The position numbers and the translations under genes were made by a program. This document shows positions 11,303 to 21,480 of a stretch of 27,380 bases of DNA, in pieces (within the stretch, counting starts at the first letter, position 1; each line of letters starts with the position of its first letter). The DNA is from Aureobasidium sp. EXF-3400 (Eukaryota; Ascomycota; Dothideomycetes; Dothideales; Saccotheciaceae). The DNA lies in NCBI GenBank assembly GCA_024195585.1, contig SWBL01000494.1:1-27380 (forward strand). The letters are read 5' to 3'. Below the pieces are notes generated by a model, which saw only the letters and a program-made list of their open reading frames with translations, did not search any database and had not been told where the DNA came from.

Positions 11303-12061
11303 TGCTAGATATACCAGTCAGGATAGACTCAAGTAAGTCTTTCACAATCTCAAATCAAACTCCTTGAGTACGTTGTATGATTCCATAAACATGTTGATCG
11401 GAAGAAAGTATCTGCACATCATTATAGCCAGCCTTAGAAAAGATCGAGAATAATCGCTGGAAGAAACTGAACCGACGTCATCTGATGTGAAGACGAAATA
11501 AGCAGACTCCCTGCCAAATCGTTTCCGAGATGTACGTCAAAGGTGTTCCGAAGACAATTAACTGTGACGCGACTATAGCGTTCATCTACCTTTCTTTCAG
11601 AGAGACAGAGAGTCTCAAGTTGAACATTAAGGGATGGTGCATTTGCTATGCTTCCGATTCGACTTGCCGGCCTGATTACTTTGCTAATTCTAGACATATA
11701 TTTTGGTGTAGCGCTTGATCAATAACCGTCGACTAGCTCAGATGTATGAAACTCGAGATTGCCCATATGAATGTTCCGCTGACAATGTCTCTCGATGAGA
11801 TCTGCACTGATCCATAGCACTACCTCGCTGCGTCCTTCTCGTTTAACTGATGATCAGATTGTGTGATTGATGACAGGTGAGACCGAGCAGTGCTAACCTG
11901 GTGCGAACACGCCAAGTACCTCGAGTCCTTGATTCATGCTTAGGCAACCGTCGTTCCAAGCAGCTGACGACTTCGCAAGCACCAGGAAACTGATTCTGCG
12001 GGATAATGTTGGCTGGAGTAGGCGTTCGTATATTGCGAGCATCATAACGTAGGCCGTGACT
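11303..12061. other. Convergent intergenic region, no gene seen
   Basis: Between the 3' ends of the monooxygenase and SDS22 genes. Only short frames (up to 87 codons) without motifs. It presumably holds two 3' UTRs and polyadenylation sites. Confidence 0.5.
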
Positions 12062-13510
12062 TCAGACTCGTACGTATGCTACATAGACTTATTAGTATTC
12101 TGGCTGAAACAATTAAAGGACAGGTACTTACTGGCGTCGATTTTCGAGACCTGAGGCAGTGCTAAGCGGACCTTGTTACGGTACAGAACGGGATTCGACT
12201 TTTGTAGAGGATTGCTCTCGAAGTAGACTTCGGACAGTTCCTTCTTGTCGCCGAGTTCTTTCTCCAGCTCATCGAAACGTTCCAGCTTGCAGCCTGTTGC
12301 CCAGAGGTTCTCGATATGGACCAGTGCCGAAACACCACGTAGTGATGTGATAGGATTGTTCTGGACATCTAGGATCCGGAGTTCTGGGGCGTGAGAAAGA
12401 GGCTCGAGAGAGGTCAGCAAATTGTCTGAGATGTACAGCTCCTCGAGTTGGGGGATCTCCTTGAGCCCTTCCAATGATGTGATTCTGTTTGCTTGGATGG
12501 ACAGCGTCTTCAACTTTGTGAGCGTAGAAAGACCCTTTTAATTGTCAGCATGTAGGCTTTGATATACCTTCGACTATGTCGTCGTACCTTGAGTTCGGTG
12601 ATCTTGTTTTGACCGAGCCATAACGAGTCTAGATTGACCAGAGTTTCTAAGCCAGTAATTTCCTACGTGATAATAAGCAAAGGTTCATCTGAACGGGAGG
12701 TTGGGCAATAAATACCCTGATTCTATTGGCTCCCAACTCCAAGTATGTCAGATTGGATAGACCCTCCAAGCCCTCGATACGAGAGATCTTGTTCTGGACG
12801 AAGTAGATGTGATGCAGCTTTTTCAAGTGGTCAACACGCTTGATGTGCTTGATCTTGTTGTAACTCAGGTCCAAGCTGCGCAGCTCGGTAAAGGAGTCGA
12901 GGCCTCTGATGTGCGAGATGAGGTTGTCGTATAGCTCGAGGTCTTGGAGAGTGGTAGCGAGGGATTCGGGAAGATTAATAGAGGAGATGGAGTTCTGGCG
13001 CAGACACAGTTTCTGAAGCGGGGATCAGTCTTCGTCGAGTATTGATTTGGATGGCTTTTTTGCACTGACGATAACTTTGCTGAAGCGTTCAAGGCGAAGA
13101 GCAGGGATGGACGAGACTCGGCTGTGCTGAAGATCGATCTCCTACAACTTATCAGTACCAAGCGATAACCGCGATGAAGCGAAGGAGCGTACCTCAGTCT
13201 CAGGGTCCTCGTCTTCGAGCAGGTCTGGCGAGACGTGTCAGTATCGCGCAGGAAGACGTGTAAACAGGCACAAGCGAGCACCTTCATCTGCTTCAATCTG
13301 GTCGACCGGAGGAGCGTCTTCATCAGAATAATCGGGATCCGACAGGGCCTCCGGGTTCGCTAGTACGGCCTTCTTGTTCTTGTCCAGGCGCAGCTTGCCG
13401 TCCCATCCTGACTTGTTGCTGTGCAGGCCGTTGCTGGTAGCAGGCACTACTTCTCCAGATCCAGACGCGACTGCCTGGTCGGTTACAGGTGCATCAACGG
13501 GCGTCGACAT
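12062..13510 (-). CDS. SDS22: Protein phosphatase 1 regulatory subunit SDS22 (leucine-rich repeat)
   Basis: Binds and regulates the PP1 catalytic subunit, mainly in the nucleus and in mitosis. Seven exons (13282-13510, 13193-13224, 13070-13141, 12716-13012, 12588-12662, 12132-12534, 12062-12078) with six introns of 51-57 nt join in frame to 374 residues. After an acidic N-terminus (DYSDEDAPPVDQIEADEDLL) come consecutive 22-residue SDS22-type leucine-rich repeats from about residue 90 onward, with the repeating LxxLxLxxNxI pattern (LCLRQNSI, LDLSYNKI, IYFVQNKI, LELGANRI, LWLGQNKI, LSIQANRI, LYISDNLL, LDVQNNPI). They end in an LRR cap with YRNKVRLALPQVSKIDATYVRV. The last exon is only 17 nt and supplies the conserved TYVRV tail, easily missed by gene finders. 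Confidence 0.95.
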
Positions 13511-13819
13511 GGCTGTTCGAATAATTTCTTGTCAAGCGGGAGAGAGTTGACAAGTTCAACCATCGCAAAACAGGCGTCATTGTGTGGGGTGAGTCGCGAG
13601 CGCGAGCGTGAGCGTGATGATTGTCAGCCACCTCCAACACGCCACTCTATCACATGCCACCACATGGACCGCACACTTCAGTCATGTAGAATATTGATTA
13701 AAGGTATATAGAAAATGCCATCTAAAAAGTATCAAAACTCCGTCTCACAAGAACGCCGCGCTTTATCGATTCATGCCGTCTATACGTAATCCATCATAAC
13801 CCCTTCCTCGTAACCCTTC
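13511..13819. other. Intergenic region: SDS22 upstream, ERG1 downstream
   Basis: About 0.3 kb on one strand in tandem order. It contains a hexamer-like simple repeat (units CGCGAG / CGTGAG) at about 13595-13618 close to the SDS22 start. No gene is seen. Confidence 0.5.
13595..13618. repeat. Short imperfect hexamer repeat (CGCGAG/CGTGAG)
   Basis: Four imperfect units of six bases about 90 bp upstream of the SDS22 start, within its presumed promoter or 5' UTR. Confidence 0.7.
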
Positions 13820-15345
13820 TCAGCCCCTGAGTTCGCTGAAGATGTATGGGAACAGCACAACGCAAGCCTTGTACAGTACACCAATACTTGCCACTGCTCG
13901 GAAGGGTAGAAGTAAAGCATTGCCTGTTGTGATGTACAACCAGATGGAGAGGAAAGCAACGGCGAAGAAGTGGTAGAAGAGGACCATTGGCTGTCGGATG
14001 ATGCCTGCCAAAAGTCCAACAGGTCCATCGATGCACTGTCCACCTCTCTGGAAGTAGCGGAAGCATCCTTGCTGAAGAGCACGGAGTTGAGGATCTGTTA
14101 TCTGTCAGTAACCTTGATCGGCATAGCTATTCACAACAACTTACCGTTCGCTGCGAAGAGAGAGTATAGCGCTTGTGCAAGAATGTTGATAACGCTGGTC
14201 AAGTTCTTCCTCTTCCAGTGGAATACATCCAGCTGGGCCAACACAGCCTTGGTGTCCTCGAATCGTGGCACTTGCTCGGGTGCCAGGAGTTTCGATAGTA
14301 GCAGAGCATCGTTGAACGCGACAGTCATACCACCTCCTGTCAGAGGGTGACGCATGTTCATCGCATCTCCAAGCAGTATCACACCTGCATGCTTGTTTTT
14401 GGCAGCAGGCAGGAATGAGTTGGGCATAGAGCGCAGAGCACCACGGTCAAGGGCGGCTTCGAATGACGGCCGCACCTTTGCAGGCAACGACGGCAGCACG
14501 ACGTTGCGTAAATGGTTTTTGACACCACCGTTCCTGACTGACGCGGATTCAAGACCTTCGGGTATGTCTACGAGAGCGCGAGTCTCGTGGGTGCCAATCT
14601 GGTAGAGGAGAACCGGAGGGCTGTCGCTGATCAGGACGTGGCCATGGTTGGGCATTGGAAGGTCAGCATCAATCAATTCCAGGCCCCAGAACCTGGATTT
14701 GACGACGGGAGCCCGAGTGTTGACCTCCTTGCGGAACTTGCTGGCATAACCATCCGCGACAACAGTAAGCTGAGCAAAGTAGTAATCCTTGAGGTCCCTA
14801 GTGGAGCACTCGACTCCCAAGACCTGTCCAGTATATCCGCTACGAACCAAGTCGCTGGCTGTAGTCTCGACGACAGTGACATTAGCACACTTGAGTGCAC
14901 GCTCTCGAAGTTTTTGGATGAATCTGCCATGATGGAATGACCGGCCTTCGGGTCTGCTTTTCTTCTCTTTCTCGTTCGAGTCGGTAGCGGTAGAAGCAGC
15001 GTTCTCGGGGTATGCGATGGGGACTTCATCGCCGTGGTATATGACATCGTATCCAAACACCTTTATAGCGTCGATGTCCTCTAGACAGTCGGCCATTCCC
15101 AGCTCTTCCAAAGCAGCAACACCACCAGGCTGCAGTAATTCTCCGACAATGCGATCGGGTTGTTTGAGAGACTTTTCGAGTAGAATTACGCTGCGGCCCT
15201 GGTCGGAAAAGGCAACGGCGAGCGCGCATCCCAGGATGCCAGCGCCAATGATGACCACATCCGCTTCGTGGTGAACCCGGCGGCGCGTCTCCAAGGCGTC
15301 GGATGCGGTGGGCGAGGGTGGAGGTGAGTCGAGGATGAGCGGCAT
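13820..15345 (-). CDS. ERG1: Squalene epoxidase (squalene monooxygenase)
   Basis: Converts squalene to 2,3-oxidosqualene with FAD, O2 and NADPH in the ER membrane; this is the ergosterol pathway step targeted by allylamine antifungals. Exons 14145-15345 and 13820-14094 join over a 50-nt intron to give 491 residues. FAD motif GAGILG is at 34-39, the DG motif VVADGYASKFRK at about 196-207, and the GD motif LLGDAMNMRHPLTGGGMTVA at about 324-343. SMPNSFLP precedes the GD motif. The C-terminus has conserved ANDPQLRALQQGCFRYFQRG and hydrophobic, presumably membrane-associated helices (VLFYHFFAVAFLSIWLYI). I take the ATG at 15345; an open frame extends 15 nt further but only to a TTG codon. It is divergent from the YSA1-like gene. 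Confidence 0.96.
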
Positions 15346-16105
15346 GTTGTAGGGCGACAAAATCTCAGGAGAAAGTCAAGTACAAGGGCGCAGCAAGGTG
15401 GATCTAACAATGCGACAAAGGCCAACAAAAGATTCAGAAAGGAGCGATTGTCATACGATTGAGTTGACCACTCCCGGTAAATTTGACAGGGTCTGCAACC
15501 GCCTCATACGTCTTAGAAGTCACCCCATCGTATGCCACATCAGGCCATTCTCGCTGCTCGTCACAAAATACTTTTTGGAAGATGTGATCAACTTGTGGTC
15601 TATGTATTTTGCTCTCGAGAAAGCACGATACAGATCACAAAGTTTATGCTTCGAGATGAGTAGCTGTAAATAATCTTGGAGAGACTAGATCGTGGTGGCG
15701 GGGACGGACGCCCCTGTTGGCAAACATCGGATCCAAGTGGCGCTGCGGCAATCGAATGATAAATGTGCTGTCATTCTCACTACGACAAATGCTTGCTGGC
15801 CGACAGGAGAACTTGTCTCTGTCGTACCTGGAAGCGAGCAAATAGATGAGGTACCTTTCGCATTGGGAATTACCTGCATGCTCGAGGCTCCAAACAACTG
15901 CATCAGGTCGAGTGTTGGACAGCTGCATAGGGGATGTTTTGCTTTAGTTAGTAACACGCTGGCCTTGATGACCATCGTGTTGCCATCTAGTTGGTGACGT
16001 CGACATCTCGATGGCCTCGATCTCTAGCACAGGATATCAACGTCGCAATATTGTTCTGCTTCATAACCAGCTATCTACGGTGCTACAAATAAGAAAGATT
16101 CAGAC
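15346..16105. other. Divergent intergenic region between ERG1 and the YSA1-like gene
   Basis: A shared upstream region of 0.76 kb. Two heptamers resembling the sterol response core TCGTATA occur as TCGTATG at 15452-15458 (minus orientation) and 15528-15534 (plus). Open frames of about 95-100 codons overlap on both strands at 15644-15997 without recognised motifs. Confidence 0.5.
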
Positions 16106-16901
16106 ATGGCACCTGATCTCAGCAACTGCAGAGTGCTCAAAGAAGAACCGCTCGCTTCCTCTGAAGCCAAATGGACTCAGCTGAAAAAGTACGCTCCCGA
16201 ACACCAATTGGCTTGTACTTGGTACTAAACTCACCCAAGAATTACCTACAACAATGCGGAGAACGTCACGAAGATATGGTAGGACTGCCACAGGAGCCTT
16301 GTATTGGACCGAATACTCAACCAGACTAGGGAATCAGCTGTAAGACCCACCCGACCATCCAATAGCTCAATCGATGCAGTAGGCATTGTTGCTATTCTGG
16401 AAAAACCCAGCGGTCCAGAGTTGCTTCTACAGAAGCAGTATCGTCCACCAATCGATAAGATTTGCATAGAAGTACCCGCTGGCCTGGTAGATGAAGGGGA
16501 GGACGCTGAGACTTGCGCCTTGAGAGAGCTCCGAGAAGAGTCGGGATACGTGGGGGAGGTTATCAAGGGCGACCTGGGAGTGACTCCTATCATGTACAAT
16601 GGCAAGTCCAACCTCGGTGGACATCATGGTGTCACTGCAACTAACTATGTCGTTTGCAGACCCAGGGTTCTGTAATACAAACCTCAGCATGGTCCACGTT
16701 CGCCTGGACATGTCAAATCCCGACAATCAAAACCCACGACCGGAACTCGAGGAGAATGAGTTTATCGAATCCTTCTCGATCCCACTGAAAACACTCTACG
16801 CAGAGTGCAAGAAGCTCGAGGCTGAGGGATTTGCTATCGACGCCAGAGTACTCACTTTAGCCGAAGGCATTGAGGTAGCTCGACAGTTCAAGATCGTTTA
16901 A
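16106..16901 (+). CDS. YSA1: Nudix hydrolase, ADP-ribose pyrophosphatase (YSA1/NUDT5 type)
   Basis: Hydrolyses ADP-ribose and related nucleotide sugars to AMP and ribose 5-phosphate. Exons 16106-16188, 16240-16278, 16330-16601 and 16660-16901 give 211 residues, normal for the family. The N-terminal exons encode MAPDLSNCRVLKEEPLASSE and ITYNNAENVTKIWESAVR. The Nudix box, G x5 E x7 RE L R EE S G Y, is at residues 92-114 (GLVDEGE ... RELREESGY), preceded by the GIVAIL and QYRPPI segments of the ADP-ribose pyrophosphatase fold. Introns 1 and 2 are 51 nt with GT..AG ends. Intron 3 appears to start with GC (GCAAGT), which restores the expected MYNDPGFCN. An alternative GT donor 15 nt downstream would keep the frame and insert GKSNL. 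Confidence 0.93.
16602..16659 (+). other. GC-AG intron in the YSA1-like gene
   Basis: The 58-nt intron begins GCAAGT and ends TTTGCAG, with CTAAC as probable branch site at 16641-16645. The GC donor gives the family sequence MYNDPGFCN and a normal intron length. Using the GT at 16617 would leave a 43-nt intron with a poor donor (GTGGAC). Confidence 0.75.
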
Positions 16902-17560
16902 ACCGACTTGAAGTCATGTACTCCGTAGCTATTACCAGACAGACCACTTTTGCCAGACTTGTGTAATGACCAGCAATGGTATACTCTGCGTCGCACCAGT
17001 GACCAATGGTCGTGAGTAGTAGGCGATCATGTCTACCTTCAATCGTATATTGCTGCGAATAGGGGGCTCGGATTGAATGCGATCTCTCTATTGACGACTC
17101 CCATGTCCAAATCATCCTCCAAAGCTGTCAGGCGCGGCGCGCGGAAGCAAGTGTTAGCTTCCTGTACCCGGATTCAATGAGGTGGATGTGTCTTTAATCT
17201 TTATGCAACTGACGATCCTCAACCACCGTGCCGCTTTTGCTCGCCATCATTTGGTTCCTGAGCATGGAGGCGGCAATATATTGTTCGAAGGGTATCCACA
17301 GCTGTCAAGGAGGGAGAAATGAGGGTCTAGGCGTAGACTCCAACGGCGGTGCAGGCCTTTCGGGAAGGCCCGCCTGTCGCCAACGTTGCGACTTGAAAGC
17401 ACGTTTCGCCGAAAAAAACTTGATAAGAACGAGCTAGGATCACCCTTTATGCACCATCTGCGCGAATCACGAAAATTTGTGGTCGGGGGTGCAGGACTTC
17501 TCTGCGGCTTGATTGGATGGCGTGGCTGTCATTCTTGCTATCACACATTACCGATCGTTT

Positions 17561-17574
17561 GGGGAGGGGGGGGG
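17561..17574 (+). repeat. Poly-G tract
   Basis: Four G, one A, then nine G in a row, in the long upstream region of the velvet gene. It could form a G-rich structure or simply be a slippage-prone tract. Confidence 0.8.
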
Positions 17575-18107
17575 ATGACTCGACGATGCAGCACAAGTAT
17601 ATTGGAGACATGGTACAACACGACCAGAATCAATGGTGACATTGTCCAAACGTTCATTTCCGGATGCAACTGCTCATGACAGACGATGGCGTCCAGGAAT
17701 AAACAGGCTCCCGTTGCTTGTTTCTGGAGAAAGACACATCGAGTGCTGCGGTATAGCTGGTATCCACGCACGGACGGGGGGCTGAACCACCTCGGCTCGA
17801 CCAAAGCAGCTGCATACCTCTTCATTTGTTCCGGTACCTTGGTCGACTAAACATGCATCCCCACTTCCAATTCGACGCCAAGGCCATGAAAACCTGGTCC
17901 GCTGGCCCTCGAGCTCACCAGCATGAGAAAGGGATTTGGGTGGGTTTGACCCTTGTCCGGGTACGCATCCATGCGTATCACAGCGTACCAACGAAATGGG
18001 AGACGGACGAGGTGAGACTAGCAGCCGAACAGTCTAATGAAATGCACCATCTTGGTGTGAAGATCTACTCGTTCCCACCGTCGGAAGCGGCGTAGGAGCC
18101 AGCAGAA

Positions 18108-18127
18108 AAAAGCGGCGTGTCGCTTTT
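18108..18127. repeat. Short inverted repeat AAAAGCG/CGCTTTT
   Basis: Seven-base perfect arms with a six-base loop (GCGTGT), about 570 bp upstream of the velvet gene start. It could form a hairpin in RNA or be a protein-binding dyad. Confidence 0.6.
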
Positions 18128-18696
18128 CCATATACCCTCGCCAGAGACCCTACTGTACAGGCGCCGGGCGCTACTCACAACGGGTCAATGCACCGAACCA
18201 AATGCAGATGCTCTGTGTCCACCGTCAGACATTAGTTAAAGATAATGGGCCTGGCACGATTTCATCCACCGCTCTCCCCTCTTCCCACACTCTCTTTGGG
18301 ATGCAAGGATTGCCCGCCTTTTTGCATGTATTTCTCGCAATCCACGCGTTCGTTTCCATCTCTGCTCCATCCTTGTAAGGCAAACTCTTCTGGTTCGGAA
18401 CCGTAACCTGGCTTTGGGATCGTCTCGCAGCTGCAGTGCTCGATCGCCTCGCGCCCGTTCAACAACGCCGATTGGGTGGTCGAGTTGTATGTGACAGGAG
18501 CATGCACAGTATATCAAATTCGTTCCGTTGCACTTGTCCAAGAAATTGTCTGTATCACGCTTTGACGGACATTCCCAAAATCGCCCTGCTATCTCTGCAT
18601 ATCCCTTCGCATCAACATCACTGTTAAGACACCAGTGGTATACCCCAAATGCAGTTGTGATATTATTCGGGTCGACAACACTTTTCAACCACACGT

Positions 18697-20073
18697 ATGT
18701 CCGGGTCGCGACCTCCTTCGCCTGTCCATCCGCGCATTGTCAACACCTCTTTCAGAGAGATGGCGGCGGAGGCTCAAAGGCCACATCAATTTTCGGTTCC
18801 GGAGTTTCTCGGACATCCTGAGCGACACAACTCTATTGGATACCAGTTCCCGCCGATAGCTGGACATGAGCGATCGAGTATATCATTCCACCCTCCGTTC
18901 ACCACTCTTCCGCCACCTTCGTCACGTCCAGGTGCTTCGACAAATCCGCAAAACTATGTGCAAAGATCAGTACCGATATCCAAGTTGTTATCCGATGCCC
19001 CTCAGGAACCACCAATCCGCCCGAGACAGATATCAGTACCTGGTCCTTTCTCTCCTGGACTGCCATCGCCACCTCCACCCGGGGTATATCAGCGAATTGC
19101 GGTTCACCCGCCACAACATCTACCGCTGCCAAATGTGCGAACATCACCCGTCTTTCGTGTACCGCAATATCCACCTCAGGCTTCGAGTCCTCAGCATGTC
19201 TCACAATATCAGCAATACAGCTCACCTGTTGCTTCGAACAGTCCATCGTCGGCGTCTCTTGACTCAGCAACCTCACCACGTGAAGGTCCGCCAGTCATCT
19301 CGGAAAAGTTCAACCGTCTACCGTCCTTTTCTGCACCATCTCCAAATTTGAGATACGAGCTCAATATGCGGCAACAGCCTGTAGCTGCCAGAGCATGCGG
19401 TTTCGGAGAACGTGACCGACGTGTTGTTGACCCACCGCCTATTCTCGAACTCAAAGTCATCGATGCCGTGACGGGAAAGGTCGACAGCGAAAACACTCCT
19501 TATGTATACACGACATTGCATTGTACTCTAATCAACTCTATGACATACAAAGACGAATCGCAGATCGAGCCAGCACATCCGAACGCACCAGCCACGCAGC
19601 GTCTCATGGGGACTGCAGTGGCATCTCCGTTCTCTGGCACCGACGAAACAGGACGACGAGGAACTTTCTTTGTGTTTCCTGATTTGTCTTGTCGCAATCC
19701 TGGAAAATATCGGTTTCAGTTCCGGTTGTTGATTGTAGACCCGCTGAACCTTTCTGTTGGAACAACCTCGCGCATACAGAGCTCGATCATCTCTGAGCCA
19801 TTCGAGGTGTATACTGCAAAAGAGTTTCCAGGTATGCGAGCCAGCAGTGCTTTGCTCAAGGCGCTGAGGAAGCAGGGCCTGAACGTGGCCGTCAAGAAAG
19901 GTCGCGAAGCCACGAAAAAGGCAACCAGGAGACCTGGCCATGCTGATGACGACGACAGCAGTGGTGATGATGGAGACAACGGTGCGGATGAAGATGACCA
20001 GGACAGCGACGACGCACGCTCGCAAGTGGCCACCGGCAGCAAGGATCGAAGAAAAAGAAAGAGGAGAGAGTGA
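18697..20073 (+). CDS. velC: Velvet-domain developmental regulator, VelC type
   Basis: Velvet proteins are fungal DNA-binding regulators of development and secondary metabolism that act as homo- or heterodimers in the nucleus. This intronless frame encodes 458 residues. Residues 1-215 are Pro/Ser-rich and look disordered. The velvet domain spans about 219-402, starting with LRYELNMRQQPVAARACGFG and RRVVDPPPILEL, then the central TFFVFPDLSCRNPGKYRFQF, and closing with EPFEVYTAKEFPGM and LRKQGLNVAVKKG. The C-terminus has an acidic run (about 416-440, mostly Asp) followed by KDRRKRKRRE, a likely nuclear localisation signal. A long N-terminus before an unsplit, C-terminal velvet domain favours VelC over VosA (N-terminal velvet domain), VeA or VelB (domain split by an insert). 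Naming by alignment was not possible here. Confidence 0.9.
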   Translation: MSGSRPPSPVHPRIVNTSFREMAAEAQRPHQFSVPEFLGHPERHNSIGYQFPPIAGHERSSISFHPPFTTLPPPSSRPGASTNPQNYVQRSVPISKLLSDAPQEPPIRPRQISVPGPFSPGLPSPPPPGVYQRIAVHPPQHLPLPNVRTSPVFRVPQYPPQASSPQHVSQYQQYSSPVASNSPSSASLDSATSPREGPPVISEKFNRLPSFSAPSPNLRYELNMRQQPVAARACGFGERDRRVVDPPPILELKVIDAVTGKVDSENTPYVYTTLHCTLINSMTYKDESQIEPAHPNAPATQRLMGTAVASPFSGTDETGRRGTFFVFPDLSCRNPGKYRFQFRLLIVDPLNLSVGTTSRIQSSIISEPFEVYTAKEFPGMRASSALLKALRKQGLNVAVKKGREATKKATRRPGHADDDDSSGDDGDNGADEDDQDSDDARSQVATGSKDRRKRKRRE

Positions 20074-20440
20074 ATGAGACCACGAACTTGCGTCACGCCC
20101 CCAAATAGATGTATGATTTCCTTCTTAGTACCTCATTTTCGGTTGTTTATACGGGCATCTCGGCCGGCATATCTCCTTTTATTGCAGCTCTGTATCTTTT
20201 TGCGCTTCTCCTCTCGAATCTGAACAATTCCCTTCCTCAGCGAATACGGTCATCGGCTGCATGTAGGCACTCTGAGTTTTTAAGCTTATTCAATAAGATA
20301 GCATTTCGGTTGGTGGCAGACATGTATTTTCCTGCTATCCATATTTGGTTTAAAAACTACGTTCAAGAACAAAGTCATCGTAACGACTATGTGCTCAGCA
20401 GCTTAGGAGTACGATACGTGGCTGCCATAGGAATTTAGGC
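20074..20440. other. Convergent intergenic region with a 109-codon open frame
   Basis: Between the 3' ends of the velvet and aldo-keto reductase genes. A plus-strand frame (20109-20438) starts with ATG and fills nearly the whole gap, with a hydrophobic N-terminal third, but has no recognised motif. T-rich 3' UTR sequence read as codons is the simpler explanation. Confidence 0.45.
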
Positions 20441-21476
20441 TTACACGCCTTCCAAGCCTTCATACAACTTCAGCTTCCAGCCCTTGCTCGGATTGTTGTA
20501 TCTGAAAGTAAACTTGTGACCCAGTTTTGCAAGAACTTTCAGATCGTCGGAGTCGAGTTCGATGTGCTTGCTTGCCAGATTCTCGTCAATTCTCTCCGCA
20601 TGTGCACTCTTAGGTATAACGCTCGTGCCTCGACTCATGCCCCAAGCCAGAGATATTCCTGCAGGAGTGGTATTGTGCTTGTCGGCGAGCTTGATCATGG
20701 CCTTGTTCTTGAGCAACGGAGGAGGCATGTTCTTTGCCTTTTCGTGGTAGGTGGGGTTGGTTCCTCCGAGTGGAGAGTAGGCAGTCACACGGATACCACG
20801 CATTTTGTGATACTGAATCCAGTCTTCTTGTTGGAGATAGGGATGAAGCTCCATCTGATGAGCATACGGAACATGAGTTGTGTGGTTCAACAAGGTGTCG
20901 AGTTGGGAAGGAGAGAAGTTGGAGATTCCAATGCGTCTAGTCTTTCCTGACTGAACCAGTTGCACCATGGCTTCCCAGGTCTCGAGGAAAGAGATCTCGT
21001 TTCCCTTGCTCGTTTCGGCTACTGGCCAGTGCATGTGATACAAGTCGAGATAATCGAGACCCAGATCGGATAGGGTCTTGTCGATGGCGGCTTCAACTTT
21101 ACTGGGTTCGTGATGATCGTTCCAGAGCTTTGATGTGACCCATATGTTATCACGGGATAACCCAGCTTTCTTTAGACCTTCATGGATGCCTTTGCCCACA
21201 GCTTTCTACACATTGTTATGACAAGTCTGGCAAAGGTGGAGAACTCATTGATACCTCATTGCCATAGATGGCTGCACAATCCACGTGTTGGTAGCCAGCG
21301 TTGATCGCATGGGAGACTGCTTCTGTGGCATTGTCCTTCAGGTTCCATGTGCCAAAACCTATGGTTGGGATCACAAAAAGGGTAGAAGGACCAATAGGTA
21401 CTTGTTCCTGGGATTGTTGGTCAGCAACAACCGCGAGAGCGGTTGTTGCGAATGGCAAAAGTGAAAGCAGACGCAT
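20441..21476 (-). CDS. Aldo-keto reductase with N-terminal signal peptide
   Basis: NADPH-dependent reductase of carbonyl compounds. Exons 21255-21476 and 20441-21205 join over a 49-nt GT..AG intron to give 328 residues. The catalytic tetrad is present: D66 and Y71 (VDCAAIYGNE), K100 (VTSKLW) and H133 (YHMHWP). The NADPH-binding IPKSAHAERIDENL lies near the C-terminus, so the enzyme looks intact and resembles the GCY1/YPR1 group. The first ~18 residues, MRLLSLLPFATTALAVVA, look like a cleavable signal peptide, odd for a family that is usually cytosolic. I chose the ATG at 21476; the frame stays open upstream but only with a TTG at 21518. A TATA-like element lies 69 bp upstream. It is divergent from CTP synthase. 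Confidence 0.93.
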
Positions 21477-21480
21477 CTTG

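Larger units (their letters stand above)
16902..18696. other. 1.8-kb region upstream of the velvet gene, no clear gene
   Basis: The largest gap in the window. Frames up to 152 codons (18236-18694, minus) lack motifs and proper ATG starts. It holds a G-tract at 17561-17574, an inverted repeat GGCCTT/AAGGCC around 17360 and an AAAAGCG/CGCTTTT inverted repeat at 18108-18127. It is probably a long promoter and 5' UTR of the velvet gene plus the 3' end of the Nudix gene; a non-coding transcript cannot be excluded. Confidence 0.45.

Noticed and set aside
15346..15360. ERG1 start at 15360
   Set aside because: The codon there is TTG; the first ATG in frame is at 15343-15345.
15644..15997. Overlapping ~95-100-codon frames on both strands between ERG1 and YSA1
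   Set aside because: No motif, no start-context or splice support, and both strands are open equally, as expected by chance in this composition.
18236..18694. 152-codon minus-strand frame divergent from the velvet gene
   Set aside because: It begins with GTG rather than ATG, and its Cys-rich middle part matches no family I know; most likely it is a chance frame in the velvet 5' region.
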